A stretch of 64,000 nucleotides of DNA from contig NZ_CP043026.1 in NCBI RefSeq assembly GCF_008086545.1, positions 744,001 to 808,000 of the forward strand, in the 5' to 3' direction. The position numbers were made by a program, and so were the translations under genes. This stretch comes from Spiroplasma chinense (GTDB lineage Bacteria > Bacillota_I > Bacilli_A > Mycoplasmatales > Mycoplasmataceae). Positions 22,215-33,607 of the stretch are shown one piece after another (position 1 is the first letter of the stretch; the number at the start of each line of letters is the position of its first letter). Below the pieces are notes generated by a model. It was not told the origin of the DNA and did no database searches. It worked only from the letters and a program-made list of their open reading frames with translations.

Positions 22215-23291
22215 ATGAAAAAAATATTAGGAATTTTAGCTTCATTATCATTTGTAGCAACAACAACAGGTAGTTTAGTTGTTGCTTGTGGAGCTGTACC
22301 TGTAAATAATGAATGAACTGGTGTAAATACACTTGAAAGAGTTTGAAATAAAAGTGCTGTTAAGACTATTTCTATGAGCACAATTGTAGATGAAGAAGAA
22401 AAAATTGATGAAGCAAAACTTAAAGAAGAAATAGGGGACTTAATTTCATTAAGATTATCTATGGCTTCTCAAGAAACTTTTGACAACATTAGAAGCGATG
22501 AAAATAGTGATGCTGCAACAAAAATTAACTATCAATTTTTGTTTGCAGACAGAGTACTTAATTCAGTAGATGAAATTCAAACAATTTTTGACAATAGAAG
22601 TCCTGGCGATGATAAATATTATTCAGTAAACTTTAGTTTTAAAATAAGTCAAGGTGACTCAACTGCTCTTGATTGAGCAACTTTACCTCAATATGATTTT
22701 GTTCTTTCGAATAAAGGAACAATTGCTTCAAATGGACAATTAAATAAAAACTCTGAACAAATTGGAGAAGATAACTACTTTAAAGTATTCTTACCATATA
22801 AAGTGAATGATGATTCACTTACAACATTTAACTTAAATGATGAATATTTAAAAGTAACTTACGATAAAACTTCAGGTACAAGTGGTTTACTATACACAAA
22901 TGTAATTAATAGTTTTTTGAGTAACTTAAACAATGAAGATTTTGTTTCAACTCCTTCAAGGGTATATTCTCAAATTAATTCAAAAGATTTTAAAATGAAT
23001 TGAATTACATTAAATGCAAACCAAGCTATCAACAGAATTCTTTCAAGAGTTGTAAACTCAACTGGAAGTGAGTTGGAAAACATTGGTATTAAACCAGAAT
23101 TTGATGGTTTGTTTGACGCAACTAAACTTGAAGGTTCAATTACAATTGGAGGACAAAGATTTACAATTAAAACTCCAATTGTATTAATTTCATCAAATAC
23201 TGATGAAGGAAACACAACTGAACCAGAAAATCCTGGAACTCCTACAGATCCAGAAGAACCTGAAAATCCAGATGAAGGAACAAACGGTTAG
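22215..23291 (+). CDS. Surface lipoprotein (358 aa)
   Basis: Signal peptide with lipobox VVAC (Cys25). The mature protein is Ser/Asn/Asp-rich. It ends in a ~25-residue stalk-like tail rich in Pro, Glu and Thr (PENPGT, PEEPENPDE), unusual because such linkers normally sit between the lipid anchor and the fold, not at the free end. Trp codons are TGA. ATG after AAGGTGAAATAA. No family recognised. Confidence 0.78.
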
Positions 23292-23299
23292 TTATATAC

Positions 23300-23330
23300 A
23301 AAAACTATGCAATTAATGCATAGTTTTTTT
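23300..23330 (+). terminator. Terminator
   Basis: AAACTATGCA/TGCATAGTTT stem, 5-nt loop, T7. Confidence 0.85.
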
Positions 23331-23395
23331 ATCATTAAAAAATCTTTAATATAATTTTGTTATAATAAATTTAAATAACTAAGGGAAAATCAAAC

Positions 23396-23803
23396 ATGGA
23401 AAATAAAAGCATAAGTTTTTTAAAAAAACAAAGAAGATATACTGTACAAATTATTTATAAATTAATAATTTTACAAGACGATACAGCTAGAATGAAACAA
23501 GAAATTCTTGATGGATTACAACTTTCAACAAAAAACGAAGAGATAATTCAATACATTGAAAATGTAATTGATAAATACTTTGAATTAAGAGATGAATTAG
23601 AACCATTATTAGAAGAAAGTTGATGATGAGAAAGATTACCAATGATGGTAAGAGCAATCTTGATATCAAGTTTATATGAAATTAAATATTACAATACACC
23701 AAAAGCTATTGTAATTGATGAAGCTATTGAAATGGTAAGAGAATTTATACCAAGTTGAGAAACTAACTTCATTAATGCAGTACTAGACAAAGCTCAATAT
23801 TAA
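23396..23803 (+). CDS. nusB: Transcription antitermination factor NusB
   Basis: A 135-aa all-helical protein of NusB size. The C-terminal half carries the family pattern: ERLPMMVRAILISSLYEIKY followed by PKAIVIDEAIEMVREF and NFINAVLDK. Three consecutive TGA Trp codons precede it. NusB with S10 promotes rRNA antitermination. It heads an operon with a 501-aa unknown, xseA and xseB, echoing the nusB-xseA-xseB order of Bacillus. Confidence 0.88.
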
Positions 23804-23819
23804 AAGAAGGGTAGAAATT

Positions 23820-25325
23820 ATGGGAATAAAAAATTTAAAGGAGTTGAATTCTGAAGTAAGTAAATTTAGTGCAAATTCAATAAATGATATTAAAAAACAT
23901 TTCATGATTGAATTTGTTAAATATTTTTACAAAACTAAATTTAATCAAGACTTTGGAAATCAAAAAAATTATTTAACAAAAGGATTTTGTGATTTTTTAA
24001 CATTTAATTATGTTAATTCCTTTTTAACATCTTCATTTGATAAAAACAATTTTAAATTGATCTCAGATTACTTAAAAACTTCAAAATTTTTAATAGAGAA
24101 GAAAAATATTAGAAACGTATTAATAATAACTGCAAAGAAAGTTGATAAGTTTGATAAAAACATCACAGACTTTGTAAACGAAATAACACAAACCAATAAG
24201 TGAAATGTAAAAATCAGAAATATTGAATGATATAACACAAAACACTTTCAAGAAGATATTCAGCATTCTCAAAAACTTGAGAATGCTGAAGAAATTTTAA
24301 TTAAACATTTTAAAAAATTTGATAAGAATTTATTTAATGAAATTACAGAAGAAAAATTTTCTCATATTAAACTTGATTATGAAGGTATGTGAGCCAATTT
24401 CTTCACTAGAAACGTTATTCCTTCATTTGCAAAATATCTTTTTACACCAAAAAATGTAGAAAATGATTCTAATAAAGAAATGATTAAAAAAGTTCTTAAT
24501 TCAATCGAGCCAGGTACTTTAATAATTTATTTAAATAACGTAAAAGTCAATTCTTTATACAAAACAGCTTTCTTGGATAACGTTGATGTGTTTGCAAAAA
24601 CGGTTAAAAATGATTGTCCAGTTTTAACTGTTGGAGATTATGAAGAGTTAAATCTTGTAAAACTATTAACAACCAATAACTTCAAAAATTTAAATGAAGT
24701 TTTAAATTATTTAAACCCTTCAATCTATGACGTAATTGAAGAGGAGAAAGTGGTTGAAGAAGAGAAAAATGTTGAAAACAACATTGTTCCAAAAGATAAA
24801 GATACTTTAAACATGTATTGAAATGAAATTTTGGAATCAAAAAATTTAGATACAACAGAAGATAAAGATTTCTTTGTCGATGAAAGTGATTTATTAAAAA
24901 CAGTTACTTTCAAGGAACCTGTTGATCTCGTAAATATAGAGAATGAAAAGAAATTTAAACTTTCTGAGCATTTTAATAAATTTTATGACGATAGTAATTA
25001 TGAGGATGAAAAAACTTACTTAAAAACTCTTAAAGAATACAAAAAGAACTTCAAAGAATTCATTAAATTCTTTGAAGAAGCAATTGTTGGCATAAAAATA
25101 ACTTCAAATAAAGTAGATAAAGTAGCTCAAAATAACTTTAGATCTAAAATATTTGAAAAGAACTTCGATGAACTAAATAGATTTTTAGATTCAAAAAACA
25201 TGCAATTTGAAAGACAATTAAGTTCCTCATTTATTGAATTACAAGATTTGCTAAACTTCTATTCATTATATTTAAAAGTGAAAACATCACTTTTTGAAAT
25301 AGATTTTATAAATGCAAATTATTAG
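23820..25325 (+). CDS. Hypothetical protein between nusB and xseA (501 aa)
   Basis: A Lys/Asn/Phe-rich, helical protein with no signal peptide or membrane segment. It starts MGIKNLKELN after AGAAGGG. The region around residues 300-340 is very acidic (VEEEKVVEEEKN). The conserved operon position suggests a role in nucleic acid metabolism, but this is inference only; I recognise no motif. A 13-bp inverted repeat sits inside the gene at 24259-24290. Confidence 0.7.
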
Positions 25326-25340
25326 AAAGTTGGAATTAGT

Positions 25341-26618
25341 TTGGATATTATGTTCTTAAAAGTTGGAGAACTTAACAGTCACTTAAAAGAATTTCTTGAA
25401 GGTGCAGGACAATTTAAAAATATCAATATTAAGGGTGAAATTGCAAACTTAACCCTTAACAGATCAGGACATATCTATTTTTCCTTAAAAGATAATGAAG
25501 GAAAAATAGATTGTGCTATTTGAAAATCAAACGCTCATAAATTTATAAATTTAAATCCAAGTGAAGGTACAGAAATTATTGCAACAGGTTCATTAAGTTT
25601 CTACAAACCTTCAGGAAAAATAACTTTTACAATAGTAGATATCAAAATTGATGGTGTTGGTGAACTTAATTTATTATATGAAAAAAGAAAAAATGAATTA
25701 CAAGCCAAAGGTTGATTTGACCAAGAGTTTAAAAAGCCAATTCCTAAGTTTCCAAATAACATAGGGATAGTTACAGCAGCAACAGGGGATGCTGTTCGTG
25801 ATTTAATTACAACAATTAAAAGAAGATATCCAATTTCAAACATATTTTTATTTCCTACTTTAGTACAAGGAGATGAAGCAAAGTTTGATATTGCAAAAAA
25901 AATCAAAAAGGCTAACCAATTCAATCCCCCTCTCGATACTTTAATCGTTGGAAGGGGTGGGGGAAGTTATGAAGACCTTTGATCATTCAATGAAATGGAG
26001 GTTTTAGAAGCTGTAAGAGATTCTAATATTCCAATTATTTCTGGTGTTGGTCACGAACCTGATTACACATTAATAGATTTTGTAGCAGATAAAAGAGCTT
26101 CAACCCCAACAGCAGCTGGTGAAGCAGCCACCCCAGATGTTTTGAATTTAATAAATGCATTAAATTCAAAACAACAAGAATTTAGTAAAACCATTCTTAC
26201 AAAGACTTCTCATTTGAGAATGCAATTTGAAAATAGTATTCATGCTTTATATAATAATTTACAAAATAAATTCAAAAATCTAAAAATCAGTTTTAAAACA
26301 GAGGTTGAAAAACTCTCTTCATCATTTGATAACAAAATAAATGTTATAAAAAAACATTTAAAAACCGATTTAACCTCACTTCATTCGAGTTTAAAAACTA
26401 AACTTGAATTATATAAAAGAGAAGTTAAAATGTTGGATGAAAAACTAGAAATTTTAGATCCAAGAAAACCTTTAGAAAAAGGTTTTGCAATAATAAAACA
26501 AAATAATAAAATTGTTTTTAGTATTAACGATGTTGATAAAAATAACAATGTAATAGCACAATTAAAAGATGGTCAAATTGATATGAATATCATAGATTTG
26601 ATTAAGGAGGAAGAATAA
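25341..26618 (+). CDS. xseA: Exodeoxyribonuclease VII large subunit
   Basis: A 425-aa protein if TTG 25341 is used; ATG 25350 is an alternative three codons later. The N-terminal OB fold has [20 protein letters not shown] and IYFSLKD; the catalytic region has [28 protein letters not shown] and [20 protein letters not shown]; a long coiled coil follows and the end is LEKGFAII. With XseB it degrades single-stranded DNA to oligonucleotides. Its stop overlaps the xseB start by one base. Confidence 0.93.
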
Positions 26619-26824
26619 TGTCAGATAAATCATTTACACAATCTTTAGATGAAATTAAAGAAATTACTAAAAAACTTAACGATTCAAACACTTCAATGGA
26701 AGATTCAATAGAATTATTCAAACAAGGTACAAGTATGATTAAACATGCAAAAGAACAGTTAGAAACTATTGAAGGTACTGTAAAAAAAGTGTTAGAAGAT
26801 AATAAATTAGAAGATTTTGAATAA
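26618..26824 (+). CDS. xseB: Exodeoxyribonuclease VII small subunit
   Basis: A 68-aa helical protein with the family pattern FTQSLDEIKEITKKLND and SIELFKQGTSMIKHAKEQLE. Start and xseA stop overlap (TAATG), so the pair is coupled. The stop sits at the base of a terminator hairpin. Confidence 0.9.
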   Translation: MSDKSFTQSLDEIKEITKKLNDSNTSMEDSIELFKQGTSMIKHAKEQLETIEGTVKKVLEDNKLEDFE

Positions 26825-26844
26825 GTACTTGTACTTATTTTTTA
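26820..26844 (+). terminator. Terminator after xseB
   Basis: AATAAGTAC/GTACTTATT hairpin followed by T6. Confidence 0.75.
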
Positions 26845-26925
26845 TTTAATCACCTTTATTTAATGTTTATTAAAGGTTAAAAAGTGTTATTATTATATAA
26901 GTTAATGACAAATTGGGAGGAAATC

Positions 26926-28563
26926 ATGAAACTAGATAAGGTTATCAATTTTAAAGATGTTTATAAAAATCGAGATATAAACGAATTAAATGAATTATGT
27001 GATGACATCAGAGAATTTTTAATAAATAACGCTCAAATCAAAAACGGTCATATTGGGAGTAGTTTAGGGGTTGTTGAGCTAACTGTAGCTCTTTTAAGCC
27101 AATACAATTGTGATGAATCTATCATTTTATTTGATACAGGACACCAATCTCAAACATATAAAATTTTAACAAATAGAAAAATGTTTTTTGAAAGTATGAA
27201 TAGACTTAGAGGTCTTTCAAGTTTTCAAGAAATGCAAGAAAGTAAATATGACTGAATAAGTAACGGTCATAGTGGTACTGCACTTGGTTATGCTTTTGCA
27301 TATGCTCACTCAAAAACAAGAGAAAACATAATATCTGTTGTTGGTGATGCTGTGTTTTACAGTGCATATAATCACGCAGGACTTGTAAATTTGGCAAATA
27401 TTAAAAACAAAACAATCACTATATTAAATGATAATGGTGAATCAATTGGAGAAAATGGTATTAAAATTCAAAACCCAGAACTTTATGTTAAAAGTCTTGG
27501 TCTTGATTATGTATATTGTGAAGATGGTCATGATTTTAATAAATTATTTGAAGCATTAGATAAAGCTGATGCTTGCAAAAATCATGTTGTTGTTCACGTT
27601 AAAACTATAAAAGCAAATAAATATAATGGTGAAAAACCTTTAGCTTTTAACCACACAATTGCAGAAGATACAACAGGTTCATATCAAGAAATGATAGCTG
27701 AACAAATTGAAAAAATCTTTGATGAAGATTCAATTTTAATAAGTCCAGGTATGATTAATTCAAGTTTATTTACTAAATTACAAAAAAAATACCCAAATCA
27801 AGTTATTGATTGTGGGATCAATGAAGAGTTATGTGTATTAATGGCTTGTGGATTTGCAAAAGCAGGAAAAAAAGTGTATGTTTCAATTTTTTCAGCATTT
27901 TTCCAAAGAACATTTGACCAATTAGTTCATGACGTTATGAGAAATAACCTACCAATAGTATTTTTAATCGACAGAGCTGGATTAAATTATACAAGCGGAG
28001 TAAGTCATCACGGAATTTATGATGTAAGTTTAATCAACAACTTTAAAGATTCAGTAATTTTCCATCCTTTCTCATATAATGACATTTTACAATTAAAAAA
28101 TATCATTAGAGAAGTAGATGACAAACCTTTATTTGTAAGATATGAAAAAGGTAAAGTTGTTGATATGGGAGAATATGTTTCTTATGGTGTTGGAAAATGA
28201 CATGAGATAATCTTTGACAAAAAGAATACAAAAACTTTAATTGCTTATGGTCCAATTTTAAAAGATATGTATGATTACATAAAAGAACATAACTTACCAT
28301 TAAACTTAGTAAATGCAAGATTCATAAATCCAATTGATTTTGAAATGGTAACAAAGCATTACAATAATGATTTATATATTTATGAACTTGTTATTGATAG
28401 AGCAAATCTATTTGTAAATATCCGATACTTTACAAGAGAAAAAACTTCTACTTACCAAATTAACTTAAAAGATAGAATTATTTCTCACGGAAGAAAACAC
28501 AATGTTTTAAAATTCTTAGAAATGGATATTGAAAAAGTTATAAACCATATTATGAAAAAATAG
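26926..28563 (+). CDS. DXS-like transketolase-family enzyme, copy B
   Basis: A 545-aa paralogue of the 12242-13873 gene, also shorter than canonical DXS. Kept: NGHIGSSLGVVELT, DTGHQSQTYK (the His lost in copy A), LNDNGESIGENG, GINEEL (Glu), FFQRTFDQ and SHHGIYD. Changed: the thiamine-diphosphate GDG reads VVGDAVFYS. So each copy is altered in a different place. Start ATG 26926 after GGGAGGAAATC. An imperfect dyad ACCTTTATT/ATTAAAGGT lies at 26852-26877 upstream. Function may be DXP synthesis or another two-carbon transfer. Confidence 0.75.
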
Positions 28564-28580
28564 GCTTTCCTATTTTTTTA
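28555..28580 (+). terminator. Terminator
   Basis: AAAATAGG/CCTATTTT stem with T-tail, overlapping the stop of DXS-like copy B. Confidence 0.75.
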
Positions 28581-28649
28581 TTTTAGTCGTGTACCAGTTA
28601 GTTTAATAATCTATTTGGTATAATATTTTTGAATTAGTGGGGTGATTTT

Positions 28650-29645
28650 GTGAATAAAGTTCAAGATAAAAACTATTTTTTAGAAAAACTATCTAAAGAT
28701 AGGGAAATTAATGCTTTACTTGAAAATGAAAGTAAAAAAAATATATCAAACTTTTGACAAAATCTAAACGAAATTAGAAACTTACTTCACATTAAAGAAA
28801 AAACAGATAAGAAAATTTATGAAGAATATAATAGACTTATTGTTATTCCAACAGGAAGTGAAGAGACATTGATTCGTGAATTACATCAATTCAATAAAGA
28901 AATGTATGATTGACCTGAATTTTATACACTAGATTTTCCAGAACCAGAAAAGAAAGAGATAAAAAAACCAAAGTCATTAATCAAAGCAGAAACAAGAAAA
29001 AATATTTTGAATTTATCAAACCCTTATGTTCAAGATTCAACTTTTGAATTTGAACCAACAGTTGAAAATATTAAAGCTCTCGATAAAGAAACAATACAAA
29101 AATTATCTGACAATCAATTAAAAGAGAGTCAAGACATTTGAGATAAAACAATTTTAGATCCTCTAAGAGATGATGACTTAAAATTCTTTGAAGCAAAATT
29201 GAAAGACGCACCAGTTATTACTACAGAATTAAAAAGAGGAGATTGACTTTCAGAACTTCAAGATGACTTTGGAGTAAGGTCAGAAATTTTAGATGTTGAT
29301 GAAAAAATATTTGTAGACTCCGAACAAGAAAAACAAGATCAGTTAGATGAAATTAAACATCAACTTGAAGAAGGACAATATGGTAGATTAAATTTATCAA
29401 AACCAATGTCAATAACTTGTACAAAGTATATGAAAAAACTTGAAGGATTGAAAAAAGGTTTTGTCAAAAGTTATGGTTCAGAACTTTTCAAAAGAATTAG
29501 AGACATGATTCAAGAAGAAAATGATATGTATGAAAATATTGATAGAGTTAGAAAAATTGAAAAATTGAAAACTAAAAAATTGAAACTTAAAAAATCTACA
29601 ATCAAACAACAAAGACTTAAAGAAATGTTTAAAGTTAAAAAATAG
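28650..29645 (+). CDS. Hypothetical charged protein (331 aa)
   Basis: Starts at GTG after GTGGGGTGA. Very hydrophilic with no membrane segment; Glu/Asp/Lys-rich throughout, and the last ~60 residues are strongly basic (KLKTKKLKLKKS), as in RNA- or DNA-binding tails. All Trp codons are TGA, so only the end shows in standard translation. It is 11 bases upstream of tlyA and heads the operon with tlyA, dinB and the SprT-like gene. No family recognised. Confidence 0.7.
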
Positions 29646-29656
29646 GAGAAGTATTT

Positions 29657-30475
29657 ATGAAACAAAGATTAGATAAAATATTGATGGATAAAAATCTTTT
29701 TGATAACAGAAATAAAGCAAGAGGATTTATAATTGATGGAAAAGTAATTATTGATAATTTAAAAATTACAAAACCTGGAACAATGTTTGATCCAGAAAAA
29801 ATAAATATTCAAATTATTAATAACGAAAAAGAATATGTAAGTCGTGCTGGTAAAAAATTAGATAAAGCAATTAAGTTTTGAAATATTAATTTAGAAGACA
29901 AAGTTTGTTTAGACATTGGAAGTTCAACTGGAGGTTTTACAGATTGTTGTTTAACCTTTGGAGCTAGTTACGTTTATGCAGTTGATGTTGGAACCAATCA
30001 ATTAGATTGAAAATTAAGAAGTAACGAAAAAGTTAAGTCAATGGAAAAAACAAACTTTAGAATTGTTACTAAAGATTTTTTTGATAAAGAAATTAATTTT
30101 TTCTGTTGTGATGTAAGTTTTATTTCTGTAGAAAAAATTTTATTTCCTCTAAAAGATATTGTTGAAGAAAATGTTGAAGGTGTAATTTTAATTAAACCGC
30201 AATTTGAATCTGATAAGGAAGACGTAAAGAATGGAAAAATAAATTCAAAAGAGGGTCATAAAAAATCTATAACTAGAGTTATGGATTTTTGTAATCAAAA
30301 TAATTTTTCAGTTAATGATATTAACTTTTCACCAATACTTGGTAACAAGAAAAAAAATATTGAATACTTATGTTGAATTAAAAAAACAAATGAAGTAAAA
30401 AATATTTTTGAAAAAAATAATATTGACAACTTGATTGATGAATGTTGAAAGTATTTCGAAGACCATGAAGAATAA
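29657..30475 (+). CDS. tlyA: TlyA-family rRNA 2'-O-methyltransferase
   Basis: A 272-aa protein. The N-terminal S4 RNA-binding domain is clear ([20 protein letters not shown]). The FtsJ-like methyltransferase domain has [12 protein letters not shown], the SAM loop [14 protein letters not shown], and [12 protein letters not shown]. TlyA proteins methylate cytidines in 16S/23S rRNA; in some species they are also described as hemolysins, which is likely secondary. The end overlaps the dinB start by 11 bases. Confidence 0.9.
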
Positions 30476-31769
30476 TCGAGTAATCTTTTTATTGGACATG
30501 GATGCTTTCTATGCAAGTTGTCATATTGCAGATGACCCTTCTTTAAAAGATAAAATACTTGTAGTGTCTTCTCCAAATAGAAGATCTATAATTACAACTG
30601 CAAGTTACAAAGCAAGAGCATTTGGAATTAAAGCTGGTATGCCTTTGTTCAAAGCACAAGAACTTTGTAAAGATGTTTATCCAGTTCATTCAAACTTCCC
30701 TTTATATATAAAATTTTCTCAAAAAGTTTTTGAGGTAATTTCAAAAAACTTTTCTGAGAAAATTGAGGTTGCTTCAATTGATGAATGTTATATTGATGTA
30801 ACACATGTTTGAAAAAAATTTGGTTCAGTAAAAAAACTTGCAGATAAAATTAGAGAAAAAGTTTTTGAAGAAACAAGATTAACTTGTTCAATAGGAATAA
30901 GTACAATAAAATTTTTAGCAAAAAGTTGTGTAGACTTTAACAAACCAAACGGAGTTAGTTTTCTTTTACCAGATGAAATTGAAGAAAAGTTATGACCACT
31001 TGAAATTAAAGAAATGTATATGGTAGGTGAAGCTACTGAAAAAATTTTATTAGAAAACAATATTAAAACTATTGGTGATCTTGCTCACAGTGATTTACAA
31101 TTGGTAATAGATTTATTAGGTAAAAGAGGTTACACACTTTGACATTGAGCAAATGGTATTGGTGATGATGACGTTCAAGAAGAATCAAATGAATTAAAAT
31201 CAATTGGTAATGAATTTACTTTAAACTATACTACTAGTAATGTTGCAGAAATTGAAGAGATGTTATACGAATTAAGTTTAAAAATTTCTGCAAGAGCAAA
31301 GATGAGATTTTTAAAAGGAAAAACAGTATCTGTAATTTTAAAATATGAAAATGATAAATCTGAAGCTTTTAATTTAAAAGAAAGAAAGAAACATGCAACC
31401 AAACAAGAAGCTCTTTCTTCTCCAACAAATGATTGTGAAGTAATTTATTCAATAGCTAAAGAATGTTTTTTTGAATTATGAAATGGAACTCCAATTCTTT
31501 TACTTGGAGTTAGACTTACAAAATTAATTGATGAAATTAATATTAAAAAACAACTTTCATTTGATGACATAGATTTAAATGATCGTTTAAATCTAAACGA
31601 TGTTGAAAATATAATTTATGACATGCAACTAAAATTTGGTGAAAAAAATATTTTCACTGGTGATAAACTAATTAAGTATAATGATAAAAATAAAGGTCAA
31701 AGTAAATACTTAAAGAATGATTCAGTACATATTTCTAATCAAGAAATAATTGATAAATGAAAAAAATAG
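30465..31769 (+). CDS. dinB: Y-family DNA polymerase IV
   Basis: A 434-aa protein. Start ATG 30465 gives [17 protein letters not shown] directly, as expected; upstream TTG/ATG codons only add residues from the overlap with tlyA. Catalytic acids are in LDMDAFYAS and ASIDECYID; helix-hairpin-helix and little-finger regions follow. It copies past lesions. C-terminal ~70 residues are Asn/Asp/Lys-rich and poorly conserved, with no clear clamp-binding box except perhaps QLSFDD. Confidence 0.92.
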
Positions 31770-31784
31770 GGTAGGGGGGTAACT

Positions 31785-32393
31785 TTGGAAAAAATAAAAA
31801 TAGATGAGTTAATTTTAGAATTAACTTCAGCTCACAGACAAATAAGTAGATTATGTTTTTCTAATGAATTAAAACCTGTAAAAATTTCAATTGCCCAAAA
31901 CTCTAGATCAAGAAGTAAATTAACTTTAGGAGATTTTAGAGGTAATAGTGGCTATGTTGATGGTGATATGCAAATCACCATCTGAACACTTTGCCTAAAC
32001 GGAGACCCCTTTCAGCTTTTAGAAACTTTAATGCACGAAATGGTTCATCAAATAAATCATCAAAACAACATTAAGGATTGTGAAAACAACCAGAGACATA
32101 ACAAAAAATTCAAAGAAGCTGCTTTGAGAGCAGGCTTATTAGTTGAAAGAGATGAAAATCCTAATAGAGGGTTTACAAATACCAAGTTATCTGAAACTTT
32201 AAAAGCACTGTTAAGAGAGAAGTTAGATCTTAATTGAGAAGTGTTAAAGTTAAAACATTATGATGCTTTGTATTATGAACCTATAAACTACAAAAGAAGA
32301 AGAACATATACTTGTAAGGGGTGTGGGTTAGTAATAACAAATAGTCGAGTATTAAGACTTAAATGTCTAGATTGTGACCTTGAATTAGTATAA
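31785..32393 (+). CDS. SprT-like zinc metalloprotein
   Basis: A 202-aa protein starting at TTG after an unusual G-run (TAGGGGGGTAAC). HExxH is at His84-Glu85 (MHEMVHQ), with a further His in QRHNKKFKEA. The C-terminal zinc ribbon has CKGCG and CLDC. This is the SprT/Spartan layout; such proteases act on DNA-protein crosslinks in eukaryotes, and the bacterial role is unknown. The operon position after dinB and near nucleic-acid genes fits a repair role. Confidence 0.83.
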
Positions 32394-32600
32394 TATATTA
32401 AAAGTGTATATTCTAATATACAAAATATATATGTATATAGATACATACAGACACATATATAGATATATATATAAAGTTTTAACATTTATTAGCAATAAAT
32501 ACCCCCATTACCTATTTATATGTATAATAAAAAATGATAAAATATATAATAAACTATTGGGGCTAATTACTACTTTTATATTTAGCAAGGAGGAAAAAAG

Positions 32601-33578
32601 ATGGCAGCATTTTCACCTAAATTTTGTTCAGTTCATTTAGCAATTCATGTTTGTGAACTACAAGACATTACCTCTCAGGTAAAAGGAATTGAAAACGATC
32701 TTGGAGCTAAGGTAAGAAGATTACACGGTACACAAACTGAAGAAGAGCGTCTTGCAGAAGAAGCTAAAAGACAACATGCTCCTGGAACTTTAGGAGATAT
32801 CCTTGCAAAAGCAAAGCAAAAAAATCAAGAAGAAAAAGAAAAATTTGGTGGTGGAAACGGTGATGATCAAATGACAGCTGTTCCTGAAGAAGAAATAACA
32901 GATAGAATGGCTGCTTTAAGAAGAAGAATGATGGGTGGAGGCGCTGAACCTGCTCCCACCGCTCAAGATTTACCCCCTTCTCAACCCTCTTCTGGTGGTG
33001 GATTGGGCGATGTAATACAAATGGCTCGACAACACCAAACAGATAACCCAGAACCTGAATATAAGGTTCCTGAGCGCTCAAGAATTGGCGAAGAAGGTTA
33101 TGAAGCACCAAATTACAATAATAATTCACAAGAGCCCTCATATGACGAATATGACCTTGATTCATTAAATGCAGATATGCTTGAAAACTCTTTATCAAGT
33201 AAAAGTGTATCTGTTAAAACTAGCTCTTCTGTTGAAAAACCAAGAGTTATAAAGATAAAAGATGAAATAAGAGAAGCTGAAGAAAAGGTATTTTCTGAAG
33301 CAGAAACACAAGAATTAATACAATCTGCAGTTAAAGAAGCTTTAAAACAGGTTGGTTTACTTGGTGATAAGAAAAAAACTACTACAACTAGAAAAAAAAC
33401 TACTAAACCTTCTAACACTACTCCTAAACCTGCAGCTAAAAAACCTGCAACAACTGCTAAAAAAACTACAAGCACTGTTAAAAAGACAAGTACTGCTAAA
33501 AAAACAGTTGAGGATGATAACTTTAAGGTAGATAAATCAAAAATACCTAACTTAAAAGAAGAAAATGTAGAAAATTAA
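32601..33578 (+). CDS. Hypothetical protein with histone-H1-like basic tail (325 aa)
   Basis: The ATG follows AAGGAGGAAAAAAG. Three parts: a ~40-residue folded start with two Cys; a long low-complexity middle rich in Gln, Glu, Gly and Pro; an acidic helix (about 215-250); and a ~55-residue tail of Lys, Thr, Ala and Pro with KKTT, AAKKPA and TAKKTT repeats like histone H1 or bacterial H1-like proteins. No TGA codons and no Trp. Nucleoid or RNA binding is an inference from composition. A ~180-base AT-rich region upstream holds only alternating TATATA. Confidence 0.75.
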   Translation: MAAFSPKFCSVHLAIHVCELQDITSQVKGIENDLGAKVRRLHGTQTEEERLAEEAKRQHAPGTLGDILAKAKQKNQEEKEKFGGGNGDDQMTAVPEEEITDRMAALRRRMMGGGAEPAPTAQDLPPSQPSSGGGLGDVIQMARQHQTDNPEPEYKVPERSRIGEEGYEAPNYNNNSQEPSYDEYDLDSLNADMLENSLSSKSVSVKTSSSVEKPRVIKIKDEIREAEEKVFSEAETQELIQSAVKEALKQVGLLGDKKKTTTTRKKTTKPSNTTPKPAAKKPATTAKKTTSTVKKTSTAKKTVEDDNFKVDKSKIPNLKEENVEN

Positions 33579-33607
33579 AAAGTAGACAAAAATGTCTACT
33601 TTTTTTG
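33577..33607. terminator. Bidirectional terminator
   Basis: AAAGTAGACA/TGTCTACTTT, A-run before and T7 after; the coaE stop lies in it. Confidence 0.85.

Noticed and set aside
32394-32600. Alternating TATATA region as a replication origin
   Set aside because: No dnaA, no DnaA-box cluster and no gene-skew signal that I could see; simple AT repeats are common here.
33113-33475. 120-aa minus-strand ORF opposite the histone-like tail
   Set aside because: Antisense of Lys/Thr codons gives Val/Phe/Leu runs; no start context.
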